Origin: Liquidambar formosana
Lineage: Eukaryota > Streptophyta > Magnoliopsida > Saxifragales > Altingiaceae
Length of the DNA: 64,000 nt
Reading direction: 5' to 3'
Assembly: GCA_039720395.1 (NCBI GenBank)
Contig: CM077831.1
Location: forward strand, 31,411,695-31,475,694
Positions 43,013-53,395 of this stretch are shown piece after piece (within the stretch, counting starts at the first letter, position 1; the number at the start of each line of letters is the position of its first letter). Both the position numbers and the translations under genes were made by a program. The notes beneath the pieces were generated by a model. That model was not told the origin of the DNA, made no database searches, and was given only the letters and a program-made list of their open reading frames with translations.

Positions 43013-44241
43013 GATGCAATACAGCCCTCATTGCATGCTTCCATCTCGACAAATAATGGGAAAAGGCTTTGGAATCTTGGGATTCATCCAAAAATGAGTC
43101 TTTTTTTTTTTTTTGGTATAAAAATAAAATTAGGAGGATTTTTTTCCACTCCTTTAGTCGCATTCACACTCTTCCATGGGTAAAAAATGTGTGAAATTCT
43201 TAGGCCAGAAAAAGGAACTTCAGCCACTAGTAGCTATCTCTTATGAAGTGTCGCATTCAGGTCTCTCAGCCCCCGAATAGGAATGGCAATGGGTCGTGTC
43301 GGGTGCAGTTTGATATCATGCCCAACCCGTCTTTGAAATCCTATACCCAAACCCGACCCTAAACCTAACAGGACAGGGAAATAAAAAACCATCTGGACCT
43401 TATGTCTTCTTGAGAAAACCATGCCTGCCCTTGCCCAATACCCGAAATTATTTTTTTTTTTTTAATAAAAAGAATTCAATTTTTGCTACTTAACACCTAT
43501 TAAATATTCATATACCAAATATAACCTTTAGGTAGATCCTGTGCCAATTTATAAGTGTTAAAACAATACACTATTCTAAGAAAAAAAGAAGAAGATATAT
43601 GCATGTTTATCCTATCAAACCTAGAATTTATTTCTCGACATAGGTGCGGTATGATACTATTGTTAAAAGTCTCTTAAGCAAAAAGGCTTTTGATTGACAA
43701 TATTACCCTTATTTAAAATTATAAATGCATTTTTACCATTAATTTGAGATAAGAACATTACAAATTCAAATTCACATGAATTAGATACTTTGATATGGAG
43801 AATTATGGACATCCACTTCGAATATCTAATACATGTCATAATCATAAAAAATAGAGGTATGCATATCTCCTCTTCGTTATTAAATTAATGCATATATAAA
43901 AAGGTTAATTAGTCTATCAGACATATTAACAGAGGATTTTCTTCATTTCATATTATTATTACTCCATATAACTTTATTTTTGAAGTTGTCTTTTTTGTTG
44001 ATGACATAACTTAATATCATTCGTCTTACTTGTTAAGTGAATGATTTCAAGTTGTATTAATGGATTCATTTGTTGATATTAAAGAAGTTTAGAGTTAGGA
44101 TAAGTTCTATTGGTTGTCAAAACAAAAAAAGAGGTTATCCTTTCCTCTTTTTTTTCTTTTTTATTTTTTGTGTGTGGTAGTAGTTTGCAACTTTGCATTA
44201 GGTCCAACATATGCCCAAAACCAAAAAAAAATTAAAAAATC

Positions 44242-44306
44242 TAAAAGCGTTATTGCTAATGCCGCTTTTAGCTATACTAAAAGCGGCGTTATCAATTACG
44301 CTTTTA
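44242..44306. repeat. Strong 30-bp-arm hairpin upstream of the 118-aa gene
   Basis: Arms 44242-44271 (TAAAAGCGTTATTGC...CCGCTTTTAG) and 44277-44306 are inverted repeats, about 26 of 30 bases paired, with a 5-base loop. Each arm also starts and ends with TAAAAGCG / CGCTTTTA. It may be a tiny MITE or fold-back element. It lies about 213 bp before the ATG. Confidence 0.75.
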
Positions 44307-44518
44307 ATTTTTGTAAAATTACAGACTGGCTACGCGTAAATAATTACATAATATGAAATACAACCACGTGTTTAATAAATAGGAAAAACGGTGAGGGTAT
44401 TTTCATCATTTCGACTAACAGTGGAAACCGGAGACCGCTTTAACTAGAAACGCGAAAGAAAATCAGAAAATTGGTCTGGTCTCAGTGATTGAGGGAGCTG
44501 GGAGGGGCAGTAGTAGCC

Positions 44519-47500
44519 ATGGATGAGCATGAATTTCGGCGCGTTCTTGATCTCTTCCCCATCATCCGATCTCGCGATTATCACGTACATAAATCTCTCT
44601 CTAGTGTCTTTCTCAGTCTTACAAACAGGATTGTTTATGTATATCTATATATCACCGAATATTGCTTGTATGTACTCATCCTTATCAATTACTGTTGTTA
44701 ACTTCTTCTTCTTCTTCTTCTTTTATTTTTATTATGAGGCATTTTAGATCAATAAATTTTTCCCATTTAGTTTTTCTTTTGGGGGTATTTGAACAGTTCT
44801 CTGTGATTCCCATTTACCTTTTTTTTTTTTTTTTTGGGTGGGTGGAGAAATTCAATATATGTTTGTTTAATTGAAATTTATACTGTCAGTCTTTTTTTGG
44901 TGCCATTATGTGATCTGGGTCTTTGTAATTTTTTAATTTCGTTCATTAAATATGTGATTGTTTTTGTTCTTGTGACAATGATTTGTAATTGCTGTGCTTG
45001 TAGTCGTAGTCTGTATTGGTTGCTTTTTCTTTTTTTTTTAAATAGACAATGTCATTTAGAGCGACAACATTGATTTCTATGTAGGACTGATCAGGTCCGC
45101 TCACCCGCGCGTGTCATGATCATCCGAGACAATGCGGGATGTTCCAGACCTGATCAAAATCATTCTATGTATATTGAAGTTTTTGTTTCTTCACATAGAA
45201 AATTACCTTGTTCCTCCCACTTTTACGGTTTTACCTATTGTTGAGCTCATCCCTCCAAGCAGGGGCGGAGCCGGGAGTTATCTCCAATGGGGGCATTGTG
45301 CTGTAATTCTGTGAAGTGGGAACTAAAAGCTCTGGAGAGCCTTTCTTTTATTTAGAAAAATTATTTTTTGGTAATCATTTTCCAATGTAATTCCAAAAAA
45401 AAAAGGATATTTTTTGTCAACGTATTACAAATTGACTGTACATATGCTTTAAAATGACTACCATCTTCCTGTTTTTGGTATTATGTTAGGAAATGGTTAT
45501 CAAAGGGTAATTTATCACCGCAAAAAAAAAAAAAAAAAAAAAAAAAAAGGTTAAGCCAATGGGGGCACGTGACCCCAAAGGCCCCCCTAGCTCCGCCACT
45601 GCCTCCAAGGTTGCATTCCTGCCCGGCTGCCCACATACCTAAACATCAGGCCAATTGGTCTATTACCCAATTATCGAATGCTCTTCTGAGATGACATGGT
45701 CTACCCTATCAGCCATCCCTTTGCACAACATTGTTAGAAAGAAAAGCTTAAATGAATTACCACACAATAGATCTTATTGACATCTGATTTGTTTCCATTC
45801 TCAAGACACAACTTGACTTATTTCTCTCTGATCCTTAATTGCACTTCTCCATTAATTCACTCATAACTATTTGGTATTTCATTAGAATCTTAATAGAATA
45901 AAAGGAAAAGTTGTTGTTGATGATGTTGGCAGAAGAGGTGGTGATGGTGCAGCTGGTAGCAGTAATGAAGGGTGTTCTTTGGGGGTGTAGGACATTGATA
46001 GATGTGGCTATGATTTGACAGTGGTGGTGGTGGTGGTGGTAGTGGTGGTAGGAGTAGAAATTGCCATGATGCATGGTGATGCTATCTTTTCCTTTAAATA
46101 AAATCATTAAATGAATATTGTTGTCTTATACTTCGGATGTAGCATGCAGCCTATGCCAGACTTGCTCCTGCACCTGTCTTAGAATAGTCAAGGAATCTCA
46201 ATGAACTACTTGACACACACACACATTAGCTTCTTTAATATTAAGAAGAAAGAAATACATTATTTTTTTGTTTCCAAAAATTAGGGCCAACTTCTACCTT
46301 TTTAGTTGACAATTTCCACAATTTAGACTCATGCAAACCAAGCACAAACATTTGTGTTTGGCAATGTTTCTAGGAAACCTTGGTGATCTTCAGTGGTTGG
46401 CCTAGTTGGTCGCCTACGCAGTTGACTGGACAAAGCGATGAGTTGAAATAGTACTAAATTTCGTTTAGGACACTCGCTTCATTCTAAATTTTAGATTGTG
46501 TGTTTTTCATTTATGCGATTGTTTAATATGTCTTGAGGTGTGGTAACCAAGCATAAACCTTTGTCGAGAGGCAAAATTTCATGATCAAATGGTGGTCATT
46601 GGTCGACGAGGAATTAGACCCTGGAATTCCCTTGTAGTCTTGCCTGCAAGTGATAAAAATTTCATAATTATCTTTGAAATACATACATATATATATAAAG
46701 TGAAGAGGTATTGAATTAATTGCCACACAGTATGAACTATCCTATAAACTCCTAAAAAAACTCGCGTGGAGATTGCAACTAATTGCCAAAATTGCTCTTT
46801 TCAAATTGTGCCTACCATTATGTCAGCAAAGGAAGAACATGACACATAATGCCATACAAAAATTGTGAAGTTACCATTATACCCCTCCTATGCAAGTTAT
46901 GCATGCCAGATGTTAAGTTGATTGGAGAATCCATGTAGCAGTTGAGGTAATTTTTATTTTGTGATTGTAAACATAATGTAGTTTTATGAATTGATGGTTA
47001 ATTATATGGCCACGTCTTATCAATGCAATAACTGTCATGTAAGACAGGTGTGGGAGAAGAAGCCTTGGAGTTGCAATTAACCCTGTAGCCAAATAAACCT
47101 GTATCCCGTAGAAAATACCAATCATTAGCAAACAGTTTATTGGACCAAATTAGGAAATAGATCGGTTAATTTTGGAAGAGAAATAAAAGGTTTTGAATTT
47201 TTTTCACTCTTTTGCAAACAACAGGAAATCTTAAGAGCATTAATTTCAAGGTTTTGATGTACAAAACTGTCCAAGATTCTGATTAATTCTGGAATTTTGA
47301 TAATCCTACTTGGTTTTGAATGGGTGTGCTAAGACATCAATTTGTATTGGTACATGTTTTTCCTATGTCTATATATAGTCCCATGATTTTAATTTTGCAC
47401 CAAGATCAGATCAAGTCCAAGAGCTAATGTCGTGGACCTGGTGGTGTGTATATCATGATAGATCTTTCATGTACTAAACTATTTTTATGTTTGTTCTTAG

Positions 47501-50280
47501 CCATGTATGTGCTTATAGGCTACTGATCTCTTTAATTTCTCTGTTAAAATAAAAAAGTACCTATCCCAAATAGATATTACATCTAGGTTTTAAATTTTGG
47601 GGGTTCATCAATCTTGTTCCAGGTTGAAATTACAAAATTGCGATACTTTTATTAAAATATCATTTGATTTGGAAGATTAATTTAAGGTTTACATTTTTTG
47701 AAATTTGAAACGTGAATTATTTAAATGGTCAAAAATCAATACCAAGCTTAAAAGGTTTCTATATCCCATGATGCAATTAAATGGAGTATCCTCCACAATT
47801 ATGCAGTCCTCTTACAACTGAAGGTCCTGGTAGACAATGATATTGTACATTTTTGACGATGGTACTAGAATGTTTCTCTTAAGGTGCTGCTTATATTTGC
47901 ATCTGACTATTGTTTTTATGTCATCTTTGACAATTTTAGGCAGACTCAGAATTATCAAGACAATCGACTTCTCAATCAGCGCAGCACAATTCGGTAATAC
48001 TACTGCTCTGTACATTTCTATTGTATTCTCCATATTCAGCTCTAACTCAATGCATTCTGATTTATAATCTTTTCACAAAGCTAAAGGATTGGCAAGCTGC
48101 ATGGGATGAGGGGGATAAGAAGGAAAGCGAGATTCAAGGGATTGATCTACAAGGTATGCTATCATGAGTAATATTAACTAATATAAAATTGGTATTTTAT
48201 TTTTGAGACTCTTTTGAGTCATTCCTTATTATCATTCACATATTATTTTAAAATTTTGATTCTCCTCTGTTTTCCTATCTGAATTTCAATGATTTCATCT
48301 TACCTGTTCTATAATTCTTCTATTTTGTTATATATTTTGTTGTATATACCTTATGTACTTGGGCTATGCCCTTTTTCTCTTTCTATACAATACATTACTT
48401 CATCAAAAAAAAAAAAAAAAACCTTTTATTTTGTTATGCTTCCCTTGAAGCCAGTTAGTTGAAATAGTCGGAGATTGCATGGATGGTATTTGGAAACTAT
48501 GATGCATTATTATTTGTATGCTTGTAATCAGTTTCAATAGAAATTAAATTAATTTTGGATGTGGATGTGTCCTTCCTCCTAACAGATGCTTTTTGGGAGA
48601 AGCTAAAAGTGGCTGCGGAGAGGAAGGTATGCTTGTTTGTTGATAATATATTTATTTACTATGAGCCACTTACATCATGTCATTTTATGCTGTGTGATTT
48701 CCATATTTGACGCATTTTAGACATTGGGAAGTTTCCTTCTTTGAGGGGGTATGATTATGCATGCCTCGTCTTTTGCTTTTCTTTGATATATTAAGGGTGT
48801 GTGTGGATTACCCATGGAAGAATATTCATTCTGTTGTGTTTTATGCAACATATGAAATGAGTCCATCTCCTTGTGACTATTTATTAAATTCCAGGAAATG
48901 CTGTTGTTTCAATTTAGTACTACCTTAGGTGGTGATGACTATATTTTCAGTTAAGGCTCCATTTGAGGGGATGAGTTTTTTGCCTTCAAATGGTACAGGA
49001 AACAATATGGACTATTTAGTGTCCACTGTATATACAACTGCCTTTTTTATACTAGATGAGTCTTATCAACTAAAAAAATTGAAGTTTCTGGGGAAGAATT
49101 ATAGTAGATTACTAGCGAATTTCAATGCTACCTCATATTATGGAAATAGGTTAAAAATTTTCCCTCTTTGAAGTATCCATTAACAGTTTGATGAGATTCT
49201 ATTGGAACATGATGAAGAATGGGATTAAACTTTTGCTATGTGGAAAAAAATATTTAATGTTATTGTTGAAGGTTATATCCCTCCTGTATTGTTGTATAAT
49301 TTGATATATCATCTGAAGTATTTACCCTGAAAAAAAAAAAATAATTATAATAATTCTTTATCTTTTTTATAAGACGGGGAAAAACATGGAAATCAACTAT
49401 GAATCTTTACTAATGTCGAATAAACATTTTTGACTATAGAGAACTTATATTCTTTAGCCTAGTGACACAGTTGTGTTTATCCCTTTAATTTTTTGGCAAA
49501 TGGATTACAGATGAGTAGGGGCACGGTACTCAAAAGGGATTTGATCACACATTCCAGCTGATTCCATTAACAATTTTTTGTTCAATTCACAATCTTTAGT
49601 CATTTAAACTTTAAGGCAGATACTGGAGGACTATTTGATTTGAATGGCTGATTAGAGTTTGTTAGTAATCAAATGACAAGATTACAAGAATCAGGATTGT
49701 GTCAGTTTATAAAGGGAGATAGGAATGTATCCTCAAAGCAATGTCCAGAGGGATGGAACTGGAAAAAGGAAAAATAGAATGAGATGATGTCCCATCCCAC
49801 GTTGAAGGATTTTCTTGACATATGAATGGGCATTTAATTCATTGGAGCCCTGATGATTCCATGGGGACCATTTGATGCCAATGCCTGATTCAGTTTAACT
49901 GGTTTAGGGGACCAATACATTCGTTTTACGTCAGAAAAGTAGTCGAATGTGCCTATAGTTTAGATGTTGCTGTTCTCAGTTTACAGGTTTTCAATGCAAA
50001 GAAGTCGTCATTTCAGTCAACAGACTTCCTATATAGAAATTTAGGCACCACAGATATACTCTGAGGACATGTCTGGAGGTTGTGGAAAACTCTGCAGACC
50101 TCCTCTTTTTCTTTTTCTTTTCCTTTTTTTTTGTTTTTTTCCTGTCATAGGCTTGGGAATAAAATTGTAAGCATGAAATGAACGGCTCCCTTATTACATA
50201 CTAGAGAACATGATGCCCCTACCTATTGACCTTATTAAAAGTAATCACTCTCTTTATTAGCTGTGGCAAAGCGAATCTCT

Positions 50281-50319
<39 letters not shown>

Positions 50320-51292
50320 GGTACTTCACTCGCTTAGGAATTTCAAATAATGACCCAGTCACTGCTCTTTTTTCAATTTAACTGAACAGATCTCAATTCA
50401 TGTTCTGATTTACCACTTCTTTTGTTCTCTTCTTCTTATTCAAGTTTAAATATGGGGGATATAATTTATATATTCCTTATTCTTCCCAGAAGCCATTGCT
50501 TTTGTCGTCAGTTTCGACATCCTGTTTGAGCCATTTATTGCCAATTGCCCATCAAATTAGTGGAAATTCTTTGTTGAAATTTGGACTGAAAAGTTTGAAT
50601 TCCAGTACATTTGCAAAACATGAGGAGAGGCACATTGCTATTGTCCTTTCCATTTTTAGCAGCTTTGATCACTTCACTGTAGTCATAAAGGAAATATGGA
50701 AAATATATCCGCCACTGCCACTGTCCAAAAGAGCCTTAGTTGTTAAAGTTTTTCGCGCTTAAGGATCACTTTTGAATTGTTGATGTAAATTGTTATGCTA
50801 TCTATTATATTTAAATTTTGAAGTGGAATAATCAGTTGCTTGTCTGGAATCGGAATAATCGGTTGTTTGTCTGTAAAATGGAGGGAATAATCCTTTTACT
50901 TTCTATGGTTGGTATGATGGGCTTGGATTGGTTGTTGTAAGATTCCAGAATAGATCTTCTTTTCTGCCATCATCTTAGCAACCAAATTGGCTCAAATGGC
51001 GGCAAATGAAAAAAAAAATAATGGGTGTAATCCAACTATCTAACTTATTGGTTCTCTCATGTTATAGATGGGTGGAGCAGAGGCGGAGAGATTCTGCAAG
51101 GCTTTTCAACGAGCTCATAAGAAACTTGTATGCAATGTATAGTATTATGAAAATCATAAAATATCATCCCGATCAAGTTTCCATTTTCTGTTACTAATGC
51201 AATGAAATTTCCGTTTTCTATTGTCACAGGTGTATGAAGAATTGAGTTTAGATGCTGCCCGAAGCTTTATAAACTCGTCAAAAAAGTTCTGA
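44519..51292 (+). CDS. Conserved plant protein of unknown function, 6 exons, 118 aa
   Basis: Exons 44519-44584, 47940-47993, 48081-48153, 48586-48626, 51068-51127 and 51230-51292 join in phase to 357 nt including the stop. The product starts MDEHEFRRVLDLFPIIRSRD and passes through a Ser/Gln-rich polar stretch (SRQSTSQSAQHNS). It then has DAFWEKLKVAAERKMGGAEA, ERFCKAFQRAHKKL and VYEELSLDAARSF, ending INSSKKF. It has no signal peptide or membrane segment. The second half looks helical and charged. I recognise a plant-type small protein but no named domain. Introns are large (3.4 kb and 2.4 kb) and hold a hAT MITE, a LINE tail and a CT repeat. Splice sites are all GT-AG and phases agree, which supports the model despite the very short exons. 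Confidence 0.8.
45260..45601. mobile_element. hAT-type MITE with 8-bp TSD
   Basis: 342 bp in intron 1 of the 118-aa gene. The ends are CAGGGGCGGAGCCGGG and CTAGCTCCGCCACTG, inverted repeats of the CAGxGGCGGAGC type. The TSD CCTCCAAG is perfect on both sides (45252-45259 and 45602-45609). Eight-bp duplications are the hAT signature. The centre has no coding frame and includes an A-run (45522-45548). Confidence 0.92.
46021..46050 (+). repeat. GGT-rich trinucleotide tract
   Basis: About ten GTG units with one AGT interruption. The surrounding 45905-46085 is also rich in GTT/GGT triplets. Confidence 0.85.
48335..48421 (+). pseudogene. LINE 3' tail
   Basis: CTTATGTACTTGGGCTATGC, then TACATTACTTCATCAAAAAA ending in a long A-run. 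It is the plus-strand counterpart of the tail at 19739-19800. It lies in intron 3 of the 118-aa gene. Confidence 0.62.
48627..51067 (+). other. Intron 4 of the 118-aa gene
   Basis: About 2.4 kb. A (CT)n microsatellite occupies about 50284-50317. The 88-codon ORF at 50496-50762 has no recognisable motif and I do not call it a gene. Nothing else is supported. Confidence 0.6.
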
Positions 51293-53395
51293 AAGAGTGG
51301 ATGCTTTCATGCTATATTTATTTTCCTGTTTATTTAAAAGTTTTGCTATCAAACACTAACTCCGTTTCAAGCAAAGTAATCTTTATTGAGGCAATCTTAA
51401 ACTTTATGGTTGATGCTCTTCCAAACTAGTGTGTTGATGTTGCATACAATGTGGCATAATGTGCTGCTTTTGGGATCCAATTGGGGATTACAGATTGATA
51501 AGTTAGTTTTCATGAGAAAAGCAGGTTGATCTGTTTTTTCATTTTCGTTGATGTGCCAAATGTCTCATTCAAAACAAAATCATCTCCATGTTTTACATGG
51601 GATTCAGAATGAATCCAGTCCAGTCCTTTTCTCCGCGCATAGGTTCTTTTTAGTCACATCGGTTGAATTTCTCCGGCCCGGCCAAAAAAAAGAAAAAGGT
51701 TAAAACTTCTTCGGGGGCCAGAACATATTGGGTTATGCCAGCTAGCACATGAACTTAAAACTTTGATCAGCTCGGTTAAGGTCTAGGTTCATAGATAGTT
51801 TCATTCTCCTAACCCTTAAGTAACTCAGGGAAGCTACTGTATCTAATACGAAAACCCTGTAAAGTACAGGGATCGGAAATCATTCTGGGTTGGCCAAATA
51901 TTTATTTTTTTTATAAAAAAAAAAAAAAACACAAAGAGGAAGATAAGTAGTTCGAACTATATGCAGAAGATGGTTTGACTGAGTTGCCGGTTAGGCTTAA
52001 AAAGAAATGGGTCAATATGAATATGAACATGGTCAATTGCCAGGCCTGATATCATTTCTTCCCCCTTTGAGGGGAGGGTTTCAAAGGATCTAAGGTACTA
52101 GTTCAAACCTCCGTGTGTACAGATGGAAAGGAGTAAGCAGAGATGGAGAAGTAGCCATAAGTGGTAGAAGTGGCTAAGCCACATGCCAAATTAGGGTGAC
52201 ACAGGCTAACAGAGAGTGGGAACAGAAGATTCAGGTTTAGGATGATGCACGTATTATACCAAAAAAAAAAAAAAAATTAATCCATGTCCTATATTATGTA
52301 CAACTCGATACATGTCCCATATTATATTACTAGATATAGTATATGTGCGTTGCGCGTGAATATTTTTAAATAATATTAGATATACAAAATAATAAATACA
52401 TAAAGATTTTATATTTTCATAAAAGATATAGTTTAAAATTCAAGAGTACCTTTTTTATTTTTTATAATCAAAATTGTCAACGAAAGATTAAAAACTCTTT
52501 AGATATACATTCAAATTTTTTTTTGTCCTTCATAAAACGAAATATTTAAAGAGTTTATATTTATATATATTATCATGCAACTTAATAGTTATTCTAGGAA
52601 AAAGAATTTGAGTAAGAATCTAACTTTAATTTATAAGAGTTTGAGTTAAAATCTAACTTTCATTTGTTACCAAATGATAGGAATGTTTACTATGTGTGTT
52701 AATTGAAAGAAGGGTAGATATGTATTTTTTTTTTAAAAAAAAAAATAAAGGTATATTGGTCGTTCAAAAGTTTTTATGAGATTCAGCCTTTTATAGGTAG
52801 TATAGATATAAAACTCATTCTCTGCATTCAGAAGTGCCAGCTTACATTACAGACATTACCTGTGGGTGTGACTTGAGCCTGCTATGATCACCAGCTGGTT
52901 ACAAGTCAAACATTATGATTATTCTGCTTTGGAACAATAAATAGTTAAATACATATAATGAGCATATGGTAGCACTGAGCTCGTCTGATTGTCACTTATT
53001 AATTATTGTTCCATTTGGTTTCCAAAAAGATTACGAAAGAAAATTGAAGTTCTAATTGTTGCAGCAACCATTAAAGCCTCAAATGTTTCAAAGATGCAAC
53101 TATATAATCATAATAAGACAAAGTATATAATACTTATAATAATCACGGGAGCACCTCCAGACTCTCTTAGCTGAAAAAAGAAAGGATAATAAACTCAGAA
53201 ATTTTTTCCAATTATGAAAATTATTTCTGGTCCAGACCTTGTTCCCTCAAGCATGGCAAAACTTTTTCAGTTTCAAAATAGAACAGTAGGATTCAGTAGC
53301 AATGAACACCAATGCCTAACTCTTGCAACATATCTAGAGCCGTCTCATAATAAATAAAGATACATTTCTTCAATGCAATGGAGCAACACCATGCA
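51293..53395. other. Intergenic region between convergent 118-aa gene and CPN10
   Basis: The two genes converge here, so both ends probably contain 3' UTRs. No coding region is recognised. A Helitron-like element occupies 52330-52806. Confidence 0.65.
52330..52806 (-). mobile_element. Non-autonomous Helitron-like element
   Basis: On the minus strand it starts TCTATACTACCTATAAAAGG, a plant Helitron 5' end, and finishes ACGCGCAACGCACATATACTATATCTAG. It therefore ends CTAG after a small GCG-CAA-CGC hairpin. The flanks are A before TC and T after CTAG, as expected for insertion between A and T without duplication. The interior (477 bp in all) is AT-rich and non-coding. The hairpin stem is short, which lowers confidence. 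Confidence 0.62.

Larger units (their letters stand above)
41786..44518. other. Intergenic region between the DUF4602-like gene and the 118-aa gene
   Basis: No gene is seen. The first few hundred bases are probably 3' UTR. The region holds an antisense SINE, a G/C-rich dispersed repeat (about 43270-43450, GGGTCGTGTCGGGT and CCCGACCC words) and a strong hairpin near 44242-44306. Confidence 0.65.

Noticed and set aside
45835..46107. His-rich 90-codon minus-strand ORF
   Set aside because: The poly-His run is the translation of a GGT/GTG trinucleotide tract inside an intron.
50496..50762. 88-codon ORF in intron 4 of the 118-aa gene
   Set aside because: No motif, no homology recognised and no splice signals to link it with a gene.
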